Source: CAWDLX01 sp046728155 (lineage in GTDB: Bacteria > Actinomycetota > Actinomycetes > Mycobacteriales > Micromonosporaceae). From it: DNA of 6,280 nt. Shown piece after piece: positions 1 to 5,871 of this stretch. The notes under the pieces are model-generated. The model was not told where the DNA came from and ran no database searches. It saw only the letters and a program-made list of their open reading frames with translations. Position 1 is the first letter of the stretch. Every line of letters starts with the position of its first letter. The stretch covers positions 1-6,280 of the forward strand of contig JBKPDY010000118.1 of assembly GCA_046728155.1 (NCBI GenBank), written 5' to 3'. The translations under genes and the position numbers were made by a program.

Positions 1-193
1 GCATCCATGGCGTGCACACTCCAGGTCATGGCAATGGTTTGGTCTTTGGCCGGCCACGCGTGCAGCAGGCCGTAGGCGTCGCCGCCTCGCGTCGCCACGG
101 GACGTGACGGCACGGACGATGTCACACAGCAGTGTGGACCCAACTGGAACAGGCGGATGCCACCGTCCCGCTTGGGGCAACCGTCGGCTCATC
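1..193 (-). other. Unassigned open frame, partial at the left edge
   Basis: No plus-strand gene could be supported in the first ~298 bases. On the minus strand one frame is open from just after a TGA near position 195 to the left edge. It contains a protein-like stretch reading GIRLFQLGP, then GGDAYGLLHAWPAKD and QTIAMTWSVHAMDA. A second minus frame is open across the whole 1–300 stretch and reads MWSASERGYL near its start. I recognise neither and see no convincing start codon or ribosome site. This could be the 5' or internal part of a gene continuing outside the window, a decayed remnant, or chance openness in GC-rich DNA. Confidence 0.2.
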
Positions 194-324
194 GTCATGA
201 TCGGGTGCCCTAGGCCGAGCGTTTCGCGGCATAACAGCGCGTTGATGACGGGCGGCAGCGCGGGCCTGGTCAGGTAGCCGCGCTCGCTTGCTGACCACAT
301 GTTGAGAGCCCGCTGCAGCATGAC

Positions 325-330
325 GGAGGA
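325..330 (+). promoter_or_regulatory. Shine-Dalgarno that decides the oxidoreductase start
   Basis: GGAGGA, seven bases upstream of GTG 338. Neither in-frame upstream ATG (299, 320) has a comparable site, so this supports the shorter protein. Confidence 0.55.
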
Positions 331-337
331 TTGCGGC

Positions 338-1474
338 GTGGCGCGTGCGGCGGTGTGGGAGGAAGGGCTGAGCGTCGCGGAGCGTGCGACGCTTGGCCCC
401 GGGGCGCCGGCAGAGTTGAATCGGCGGCCGGACGTGCTGGTAGTCGGCGGCGGGGTAATCGGCCTAGCCACGGCGGTCGCGTGCCGACTCGCCGGCCTCG
501 GCAGCGTCGTGGTTGTCGAGCGGGCCGAGCGGCTGGCGTCGGCGGCGTCGGGTGGTAACGGCGGCGCGATCGCACCGGACATGCATGCGCTTACCGACTC
601 GGCCGAGTTTGTGGCGTTCGGTCGCGCCAGTCTCGCCCTGTACCGGCGTCTCGACGATGAGTGGGACGGCGCGATCGGGCTGCGCACCACACGCTGGTTG
701 CAGATGTTTCCCGCGGCTGGCGGGCCGGCTGCTCTGCCAGCGGGGCCGCAGTTCGAGCCGCTCGACGGTGCTGCTGCGCGAGAGTTGGAGCCCGAGCTGA
801 TGCCGCCCGAGGGCTATACCGCGCTGCTGGTCGGCGACCAGGGCGCGGTCAACCCGCAACGACTCGCGGCGGCCCTTGCCAGTCGCGCCGGCGCGGTCGC
901 GACCGGCGTCGAGGCGACCGGCATCGGTTCGCGCGGTGATCGGATCGCTGCGGTGCACACCAGCATCGGTGATTTCCAGCCGGGTGTGGTGGTCATGACC
1001 ACCGGACTGGTCCCACCGCCGTGGTCACGGGCCGTGCGTCAGCGCTGGGTCAAAGGGCACATGCTCGCCATCGCCCCCGGGCCCTGGCGACTGGGCAGTG
1101 TCGTCAGCAGCGATCTGGGCGGCGGCTCCCCGCTGCCCGGTGGGGGCATCCTGTGCGGCGGCACCTTCGACGACGGCGACGACTCCCCCGACCCCCGGCC
1201 CGAGGTCGCCGCAGCGCTGGCAGCAGGTCTGCACCGGCTCCTGCCCGTAACGGGCAAGGCGTCGATCACCCACCGCTGGTGCTGCTTCCGACCCCTAGTC
1301 GACGGCTCGCACCCGGTCATCGACCGGCTCCCCGGCACGACCAACGGCTGGCTAAGCGCCGGGCATTTCACCACCGGCGTCATGATGGCCGCCGCCACCG
1401 GTCAGGCACTGGCCTCCTGGATCCTCACCGACAACCGCCCACCCGAGACGGCGACCTTCTACCTACCGACGTAA
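338..1474 (+). CDS. FAD-dependent oxidoreductase, DAO family (ThiO/D-amino-acid-oxidase-like)
   Basis: Cytosolic flavoprotein of the DAO superfamily, which oxidises the C–N bond of amino acids or secondary amines; the substrate cannot be read from the sequence. From the GTG at 338 the product is 378 residues, normal for glycine-oxidase/D-amino-acid-dehydrogenase relatives. The N-terminal dinucleotide fold has GGGVIG at residues 37–42 and the ribose-binding acid E61 closing VVVVER. A SGGNGGAIAPD segment follows at about 71–81. The C-terminus carries the FAD-contacting GHFTTGVMMAAATG motif typical of DAO proteins. ATGs at 299 and 320 lie in frame, but the best Shine-Dalgarno (GGAGGA, 325–330) sits seven bases before GTG 338 and inside the longer versions, so I prefer 338. 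The frame is unbroken, unlike most genes downstream. It has no obvious operon partner: about 300 bases separate it from the next gene. Confidence 0.85.
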   Translation: MARAAVWEEGLSVAERATLGPGAPAELNRRPDVLVVGGGVIGLATAVACRLAGLGSVVVVERAERLASAASGGNGGAIAPDMHALTDSAEFVAFGRASLALYRRLDDEWDGAIGLRTTRWLQMFPAAGGPAALPAGPQFEPLDGAAARELEPELMPPEGYTALLVGDQGAVNPQRLAAALASRAGAVATGVEATGIGSRGDRIAAVHTSIGDFQPGVVVMTTGLVPPPWSRAVRQRWVKGHMLAIAPGPWRLGSVVSSDLGGGSPLPGGGILCGGTFDDGDDSPDPRPEVAAALAAGLHRLLPVTGKASITHRWCCFRPLVDGSHPVIDRLPGTTNGWLSAGHFTTGVMMAAATGQALASWILTDNRPPETATFYLPT

Positions 1475-1766
1475 ACCAACCGTGCACCAGTCCGGTGGAC
1501 ACAAATTTGCCAAGTATGCCGTCGATCAGCGACAGAGTCAGGCGAGTCGCCCGTCCTCTTCTCGGCAAATCCGGTCGTCGCCAAGGCCTGACGCGAGTGG
1601 GCCTGTTTCCGACGTCCACACTGTCGTGCGGATCGAGCTGCGGGTGTTCCTGGCGGCTGCGTAGTCTGGATCACGGTCATGCTGGTGGATCGGTCGCTGC
1701 CCCGCGCCAGCTCGAGCGCCGTGGCCGTCGTCGGTCCGGCGCTCCGTGTCGCGGTCCCCCGTCCGC
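1475..1766. other. Spacer without an identified gene
   Basis: Between the oxidoreductase stop and the aldo/keto reductase start I found no protein-like frame on either strand. The open frames here are out-of-frame extensions of the neighbours. There is no convincing terminator after the oxidoreductase; the only candidate is a short CACC/GGTG pairing just after its stop, with no T-run. Base composition is slightly less GC-rich at 1495–1520. Confidence 0.4.
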
Positions 1767-1772
1767 TAGCGT
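1767..1772 (+). promoter_or_regulatory. Candidate -10 box for a leaderless reductase mRNA
   Basis: TAGCGT ends six bases before the GTG start at 1779. No Shine-Dalgarno lies between them. A TANNNT box placed this close to the start codon is the usual arrangement of leaderless actinobacterial transcripts. I see no good -35 element, so this stays tentative. Confidence 0.35.
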
Positions 1773-1778
1773 GGGGTT

Positions 1779-2633
1779 GTGACAGGGACTTTCGAGTTCG
1801 GCGGCCGTACGGTGAGCCGGATCGGCTTCGGCGCCATGCAACTGCCCGGGCCGGGCGTGTTCGGGCCGCCCCGGGACCGGGCCGAGGCACTGGCCGTGAT
1901 CCGTCGATCGGTGGAACTCGGGGTCGACCACATCGACACCGCGCAGTACTACGGACCGGACGTGGCCAACGAACTGTTGCGGGAGGCGCTGCATCCGTTC
2001 CCCGACCAGCTCGCGCTGGTCAGCAAAGTCGGCGCGCAACGCGACGACCAGGGCGGATGGGTACCAGCTGGACGGCCCCGAGCAGCTGCGAGCCGGCGTG
2101 CTGGACAACCTGCGCGCGCTCGGCGTGCAACAGCTGCATGCGGTCAACCTGCGGCTGTCCGACGCCGGCCACGGACAGCCCGAGGTGACGTTCGACGAGC
2201 AGCTGGACGCAATGATCGCAGTACGAGACGAGGGCCTCATCGCGGGCGTCGGTCTGAGCAACATCACCCTGGACGAGCTCACGCGTGCCCGGACCCGCAC
2301 CGACATCGTCTGCGTCCAGAACGCCTACAACCTGGCCGACCGCTCGGCCGAGCCGCTGCTACAGGCGTGTGCCGCGGCGGGGATCGCGTTCGTGCCGTTC
2401 TTCCCGCTCGGGTCGGCCTTCGGACCCGCTCGGCCGTGCTCGGCCACCCCGGTGTAGTCGCCGCTGCGGCCAGGCTGCAAGCGACTCCGGCCCAGATCGC
2501 CCTGGCCTGGGTGCTGACGATCGCCCCGAACACGTTGCTCATCCCAGGCACCGCATCATTAACCCACCTGGAAGAGAACCTGGCCGCCGGATCGGTCGTC
2601 CTCGACGAGGAAGCCCTCACCACGCTGTCCTAA
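1779..2633 (+). pseudogene. Aldo/keto reductase, YdbC-like, with two compensating frameshifts
   Basis: Family: NAD(P)H-dependent reductases of aldehydes and ketones with a TIM-barrel fold; E. coli YdbC is the closest relative I recognise. The first ~97 residues are correct, with GFGAMQLPGPGVFGPPRDR and the catalytic residues D53 and Y58 (HIDTAQYYG) and K83 (SKVG). Near 2070–2071 an extra G shifts the frame: removing it gives GGWVPADGPEQLRAG. The conserved middle (LRALGVQQLHAVNLRL, GLSNITLDEL, VCVQNAYNLADRS, FVPFFPLGSAFGP) then lies in the next frame. A base missing at about 2425–2431 restores the first frame for ATPAQIALAWVLTIAPNTLLIPGT to the TAA. The original frame happens to stay open, so a gene caller would give one 284-residue protein whose middle ~120 residues are arginine-rich nonsense. 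The corrected length matches the family. The frame breaks may be sequencing errors rather than real inactivation. The stop lies a few bases from the IS21 remnant. Confidence 0.8.
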
Positions 2634-2674
2634 CCGGACGGTACACCGCCGAATTTTGACCCCTTCCGTTGAGT

Positions 2675-2693
2675 CTGGCTCCCACCGAGCCAG
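2675..2693 (+). promoter_or_regulatory. Hairpin next to the istA ribosome-binding site
   Basis: A perfect 7-bp inverted repeat, CTGGCTC/GAGCCAG, encloses a five-base loop (CCACC). Its 3' arm overlaps the first two bases of the AGGAGG Shine-Dalgarno (2692–2697). In other insertion sequences such structures keep transposase translation low when transcription reads in from a neighbour. A regulatory role here is inferred from position only. Confidence 0.4.
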
Positions 2694-2706
2694 GAGGACT
2701 GAAGGA

Positions 2707-3504
2707 GTGTTAGGCGTGGAGGATTGGGCTGAGATCCGCAGGTTGCATCGCAGCGAGGGTTGCCGATTAGGGTGATCGCCCGGCAGTTGCCCGTCTCGAG
2801 GAACACGGTGCGGGCGGCGATCGGCTCGGATGCGCCGCCGAAGTATGTACGGGCGCCGGCGGGGTCGGCTGTGGATGAGGTCGAGCCTCGTATTCGGGCG
2901 TTGTTGAAGGGCTGTCCGACGATGCCAGCGACGGTGATCGGGGAGCGGATCGGGTGGACCCGTGGGATGACCGTGTTGACCGGGCGGGCGGGAGTTGCGG
3001 CCTGTGTTCAGGCCGCCGGACCCGGCGTCGCGGACGCTGTATGTGGCTGGGGAGGTCGCGCAGAATGACTTCTGGTTCCCCGACATCGAGATCCCGGTGG
3101 GGTTCGGGCAGACCCATACCGCCAAGCAGCTTCCGGTGCTGACCATGGTCACGGGCTACTCCCGGTGGCTGTTCGGCAGTTTGATCCCCAGCCGCACCGC
3201 CGAGGACCTGTTCGCTGGCTGGTGGCAGCACATCGCCGCCCTGGGTGCGGTCCCTCGGGTGCTGGTCTGGGACAGTGAGGGGGCGATCGGCGAGTGGCGC
3301 GGCGGCACGAGCATGCTTACGAGGCAGTTTCAGGAATTCCGCGGGCGTGATCCGTTGTGGACAGACAAGACCGCGCACTCCCGCGCGAAGAAAGTCGTGG
3401 CCGCCTTGAGCACCTCGATCGTCTGTTCCAGCTCCCGGGACGTGCACTGGGTCCGACCGGAGGTCGTGGGGAGGTGGTCTATAGCACACGCTCACACCCG
3501 ATAG
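2707..3504 (+). pseudogene. istA: IS21-family transposase IstA, frameshifted and truncated
   Basis: IstA is the DDE transposase of IS21 elements and works with the ATPase IstB, which is absent here. The start is probably GTG 2707 (VLGVEDWAEIRRLHRSEG) after AGGAGG at 2692–2697; GTG 2716 after GAAGGAG (2701–2707) is the alternative. A lost T near 2760 breaks the frame, and the helix-turn-helix region (IRVIARQL, VSRNTVRAAI, then DAPPKYVRAP) continues one frame over to about 2985. An extra base in the G-rich run 2985–2993 restores the first frame for ELRPVFRPPDP, QNDFWFPD (first catalytic D, 3067–3069), TMVTGYSRWLFG and VLVWDSEGAIG (second D, 3271–3273). After EFRG (~3347) homology jumps frame again: ESRGRLEHL, with the likely catalytic E at 3408–3410, then FQLPGR. 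The C-terminal part beyond that is lost. The element cannot transpose by itself as read. Confidence 0.8.
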
Positions 3505-3590
3505 GCGCCTTCGTCATCCGTCATGGCGCGGCCTGCGCCCTGACGCTAATCCCGGAGAGGCGCCCCGGGCGAACCTGCGATGAAGTTGAG
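3505..3590. other. Short gap between converging genes
   Basis: This gap separates the istA remnant from the 3' end of the minus-strand operon. It contains only a weak CCCGG/CCGGG pairing (3551–3569) without a T-run. No IS21 right end is visible. Confidence 0.4.
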
Positions 3591-3992
3591 TCAGCGGCGC
3601 CTGCGACGGCGCAGGAAGGCCCACACGGCCGCGGCCGCGGCGCCGATCGCTGAGATCGCAGCACCGACGCTGACCGGATGCCGCCTGGCGGTGGCCGGCA
3701 GCTCCTTGACCGCGTCGACCGCGTGTGACGCTTGGTCCTTGACCGCGTCGACCGCGTGTGACGCTTGGTCCTTGACCGCGTCGACCGCGTGTGACGCCTG
3801 GTCCTTGACCGCGTCGACCGCGTGCGACGTCTGGTCCTTGACTGTCTGGGCGGCCGACGACACCGCGTCGCCGACCTGCGCCTTGATGTCGGCCTTGTCG
3901 GCGAGGGCCTCGGCGGTGTCGGCGAGGTCGGACCTCGTTTTCTGGATCTCGGCCCGCAGCGCGTCCGGGTCGGATGGCGTATCAGTGGTCAT
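3591..3992 (-). CDS. DUF3618 membrane-anchored protein with tandem 11-residue repeats
   Basis: A 133-residue protein. Residues 10–45 match the DUF3618 signature (ALRAEIQKTRSDLADTAEAL, then ADKADIKAQV), a charged helix of unknown function found in actinobacteria beside phage-holin-like and YihY genes. Residues 53–96 are four tandem copies of an 11-mer, DQ(T/A)SHAVDAVK, predicted as one long amphipathic helix. A hydrophobic segment at about 107–126 (VSVGAAISAIGAAAAAVWAF) and a six-arginine tail indicate a C-terminal membrane anchor with the tail in the cytoplasm. The start ATG has GGAG five bases upstream and overlaps the end of the holin gene by 11 bases, suggesting translational coupling. The frame is intact. 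Function is unknown; a scaffold or membrane-surface role is inferred from the architecture. Confidence 0.85.
   Translation of the reverse strand: MTTDTPSDPDALRAEIQKTRSDLADTAEALADKADIKAQVGDAVSSAAQTVKDQTSHAVDAVKDQASHAVDAVKDQASHAVDAVKDQASHAVDAVKELPATARRHPVSVGAAISAIGAAAAAVWAFLRRRRRR
3704..3835 (-). repeat. Four tandem 33-bp repeats coding an 11-residue motif
   Basis: The units begin with CCTTGAC on the plus strand at 3704, 3737, 3770 and 3803, with a partial fifth copy at 3836. Each contains GTCGAC, and the units differ at only a few positions. They are in frame in the DUF3618 gene, so copy number can change by slippage or unequal crossing-over without breaking the protein. Near-identity at the DNA level suggests recent expansion or homogenisation. 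Confidence 0.9.
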
Positions 3993-4414
3993 GGCTGCTC
4001 CGTTCTTGGACAGCGGTCTTGACGGCGTCGACGTCGGCGCTCAGGCCCTCGACGGCCTCGGTGGGAAACATCGGCGTGGCGGCGTTGAGGCGTCGCCGGC
4101 CGACGAGGGCCGTGACGCCGGCGACGAGCAGGATGAGCACGGCAACGGTCAGCGCGGCCAACCAGGCTGGCCAGACGATGCTGAGGGCGATGATCGCCGT
4201 CGCGATCAGGCAGGCGACGCCGAAGGCCGTGAGCATGGCGGCGGCTGCGAACAGACCGGCGCCCACGCCGGCCTGCTTCGCCTTCTGGGTGAGCTCTGAC
4301 TTCGCGAGCGCGACCTCGTCCCGTACGAGCGTGGTGACCTGGGTGTAACCCTGACGTACCAGGTCGCTCGCGCTCTTGTGCGATACATCCTTCGGTGTTT
4401 CTGGAGCGGACCAT
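3982..4414 (-). CDS. Phage-holin superfamily membrane protein (Phage_holin_3_6/DUF1469-like), one-base frame break at start
   Basis: A small inner-membrane protein of the holin-like family common in actinobacterial chromosomes. It is not evidence for a prophage, and its role is unknown. The soluble N-terminus (DLVRQGYTQVTTLVRDEVAL, then KSELTQKAKQ) is followed by two hydrophobic segments, about residues 50–80 and 83–105, and a charged tail ending in SSHDH. A strong Shine-Dalgarno (AGAGGAG on the minus strand, 4427–4421) lies six bases before ATG 4414. That ATG is one base out of frame with the rest: dropping one G from ATGG (plus-strand CC at 4411–4412) gives MSAPETPKDV and a ~143-residue protein. 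Without the correction the gene reads as a C-terminal fusion to YihY. The stop overlaps the DUF3618 start. Confidence 0.75.
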
Positions 4415-4474
4415 GCGGGGCTCCTCTGGGCTCGGGTCGGTGGAGGTGACTGGGTGTCCGTTGGGGGACCACCC

Positions 4475-5454
4475 TCACGGCCCGACTCCTGAGCGTTCTT
4501 GACGGCCCGGTCGTCGCGGAGCCGCAGGTAACCTTCCGCCTGGGGTGGGTGGCCAACGGCGATCGCGCGCTGACGTTCGAGCTCGGCGTCGAACTCCAAC
4601 CCGAGCAGGAGCGCCAGGTTGCTGATCCAGAGCCAGACAACGAAGACAATGACGCCGGCCAAGGTGCCGTCCGTCTTGTCGTACGAGGCGAAATTGGTCG
4701 CGTAGAAACCGAAAGGCGCGGAGGCGATCATCCAGAGGACGACGGTGAGCGCGCCGCCGGGACTGACCCACCGGAACCCACTCTGGCGGGCATTGGGCGA
4801 GGCCCAGTAGAGCAGACTGAACATGACACCTACCAGGACGACGAGCACGGGCCATTTCGCGATGCTCCAGGCCGTGACCGTTGCGGACTCCGGGCCGAGA
4901 GCGCGGCCGAGCGCCCGCGCGAGGTCACCGGTCACGACCACAATCGTGGCGCCGATGACGAGCAGCACTCCGGTAGCGGCCGTCACGCCCACCCTGATCG
5001 GGACCGTCTTCCAGATCGGGCGTCCCTCCGGGACGTCGTACATAGCATTCGAAGCCCGCATGAATGCGCCTACGTAGCCGGAGGCTGACCATAGGGCGAA
5101 GGCGAGACCGACGACGGCGATCAAGCTGGCCGCCTCACGGGAGCTCTGTAGACCCGACACGGCCTCGTTGAGGATCGTTCGTACGGCGCGGGCGCCACGG
5201 CGGAGAGGCTGTCCAGAATCGGCTGGACGGACTGGCGACTGGCGAAGCTGACGATGGACACCAGCACGAGCAGCCCGGGGAAGATCGAAAGCACGCCGTA
5301 GTAGGTGAGCACGGCGCCCAGTCCCACGCGTTGTCGCCATTGAACTCCGTCAGGGTTCGCTTGAGGAGGGCCAGCCACGACCGGGGGTCAGTTGCACCGG
5401 GGATCGCTGTCCCACCTCTGGACTCGGCGGCCGGGCCTCGATGACGTCGGCCAC
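4475..5454 (-). pseudogene. YihY/virulence factor BrkB family membrane protein, frameshifted
   Basis: An integral membrane protein of the YihY/BrkB family, once misnamed ribonuclease BN; its biochemical role is unsettled. Characteristic pieces lie in three frames: PRSWLALLKRTLTEF to NAWDWA; then AVLTYYGVLSIFPGLLVLVS to SAVAPAP; then RTILNEAVSGLQ, LWSASGYVGAFMRASNAMYD, GFRWVSPGGALTVVLWMI, SYDKTDGTLAGVIVF and GLEFDAELERQRAI. Missing single bases near 5315 (restores DWAAVLTYYG) and 5184 (restores APAPVRTILNEAV) join them. A third, in the five-base run 5383–5387, would join the start region. The repaired protein has about six membrane helices and family-typical length. The start is uncertain: GTG 5454, 5415 or 5397. 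The end is also uncertain: the frame runs into the holin gene as read, while a TGA at 4477–4475 would serve after one more lost base. Whether the breaks are biological is open. Confidence 0.7.
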
Positions 5455-5463
5455 GCGAATGTG

Positions 5464-5489
5464 GTACCCGCGCAGGGCGGTTGGCACAC
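5464..5489 (-). promoter_or_regulatory. SigB/SigF-type stress promoter of the membrane operon
   Basis: On the minus strand GTGT (5489–5486), a 16-base spacer and GGGTAC (5469–5464) match the GNNT-N14-16-GGGTA(C/T) pattern of actinobacterial SigB/SigF-family promoters. Transcription would begin around 5457, just before the candidate GTG start at 5454, and run through YihY, the holin-like gene and DUF3618. The match is read directly; sigma-factor use is inferred. Confidence 0.5.
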
Positions 5490-5542
5490 TTCGCCGGACC
5501 GGCCCGACCTTCCCACGACTCCAACTTCCGGGCAGTTGTGCG

Positions 5543-5548
5543 TATCGT
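5543..5548 (+). promoter_or_regulatory. Candidate -10 box of the methyltransferase fragment
   Basis: TATCGT lies 11 bases before ATG 5560. A transcript starting about seven bases downstream would have almost no leader. No clear -35 is seen. It would diverge from the stress promoter of the minus-strand operon. Confidence 0.25.
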
Positions 5549-5559
5549 AGAGTGCCCGC

Positions 5560-5664
5560 ATGTACACGCATGGGCAGCACGAGACGGTTCTGCGGTCGCA
5601 TCGCTGGCGTACGGCCGAGAACTCGGCGCGTTGCGAGCCAACCAAGATGGCGCTGTTGCATTAA
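5560..5664 (+). pseudogene. Class I SAM-dependent methyltransferase, N-terminal fragment
   Basis: ATG 5560 opens MYTHGQHETVLRSHRWRTAE then NSA, which I recognise as the conserved N-terminus of a UbiE/Methyltransf_11-type actinobacterial methyltransferase. In that family the next residues lead to the glycine-rich SAM motif (LDVGCGPG). Here homology stops at about 5628, the frame continues for a few unrelated codons, and it ends at a TAA formed by the left inverted repeat of the adjacent element. Only 34 codons remain and no SAM-binding motif is present, so the fragment cannot be a methyltransferase. The rest of the gene is not in the window. Confidence 0.7.
5649..5664 (+). repeat. Left terminal inverted repeat
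   Basis: GGCGCTGTTGCATTAA, perfect inverse of 5856–5871. Its terminal TTAA supplies the stop codon (5662–5664) of the truncated methyltransferase frame. Confidence 0.85.
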
Positions 5665-5855
5665 ACGATCGCGGAGATCGCCGGCCGTAAGACTTTTCGA
5701 TAGAACGAACAGTGTATCCGTCGTCGGTCTCTTGAATCCGGACAATAGCTACCTCATCGGCATTACTTTGCGCCAGTTCCCAGTTCCCTCGTTGGCTGCG
5801 GAGCGCGCCACGAGCTCAAGCCGTAACACTTCCTGTGGCAAGAACGTGCGATGGC

Positions 5856-5871
5856 TTAATGCAACAGCGCC
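5856..5871 (-). repeat. Right terminal inverted repeat
   Basis: TTAATGCAACAGCGCC, the reverse complement of the left end. PEP-synthase-like coding sequence begins immediately outside it. Confidence 0.85.

Larger units (their letters stand above)
2641..3504 (+). mobile_element. IS21-family insertion sequence remnant, left part
   Basis: The left boundary is placed between the reductase stop (2633) and the segment containing AATTTTGACCCC (2652–2663), a motif common in the terminal repeats of IS21-type elements. Inside lies a damaged istA. No inverted copy of the left-end sequence, no istB ATPase and no target duplication were found before the DUF3618 gene at 3591. The right half of the element has therefore been lost. 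The exact ends are uncertain. Confidence 0.6.
5649..5871. mobile_element. 223-bp MITE-like element or IS remnant with 16-bp inverted ends
   Basis: GGCGCTGTTGCATTAA (5649–5664) is repeated exactly in inverted orientation at 5856–5871. The match continues imperfectly inward, 22 of 24 positions. The ends resemble the GGC-CTGTTGCA ends of IS6/IS5-type elements. The interior (5665–5855) encodes no recognisable transposase and is less GC-rich than the neighbours. The flanks are a methyltransferase 5' end and a PEP-synthase-like 3' end. The eight bases on each side (ACCAAGAT and GCTCCACG) are not duplicates. It is therefore either a non-autonomous element after rearrangement or an IS deleted internally. 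The family is not settled. Confidence 0.65.

Noticed and set aside
1459..1890. 143-codon minus-strand frame across the spacer and reductase start
   Set aside because: Arginine-rich, no ribosome site or homology, and half of it is the shadow of the reductase.
2559..3495. Long minus-strand frames opposite istA
   Set aside because: Proline/arginine-rich, no domain signature; the plus strand carries the transposase motifs.
3551..3569. CCCGG/CCGGG pairing as terminator of the membrane operon
   Set aside because: Only five pairs with a nine-base loop and no T-run on the minus strand; too weak to call.
3704..3842. Direct repeats that might be a CRISPR array
   Set aside because: The 33-bp units are directly adjacent with no unique spacers and are in frame in a protein gene; they are coding tandem repeats.
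3580..4348. Plus-strand frames with SLTASTACDAW repeats opposite the membrane operon
   Set aside because: They are antisense shadows of the DUF3618 and holin genes; the minus frames carry recognisable family signatures.
3982..4414. Prophage inferred from the phage-holin-family gene
   Set aside because: This holin-like family is a regular chromosomal partner of YihY and DUF3618 in actinobacteria, and no other phage genes are present.
4549..5088. Long plus-strand frame opposite YihY
   Set aside because: Charged, low-complexity composition typical of an antisense shadow; the minus strand encodes conserved YihY motifs.
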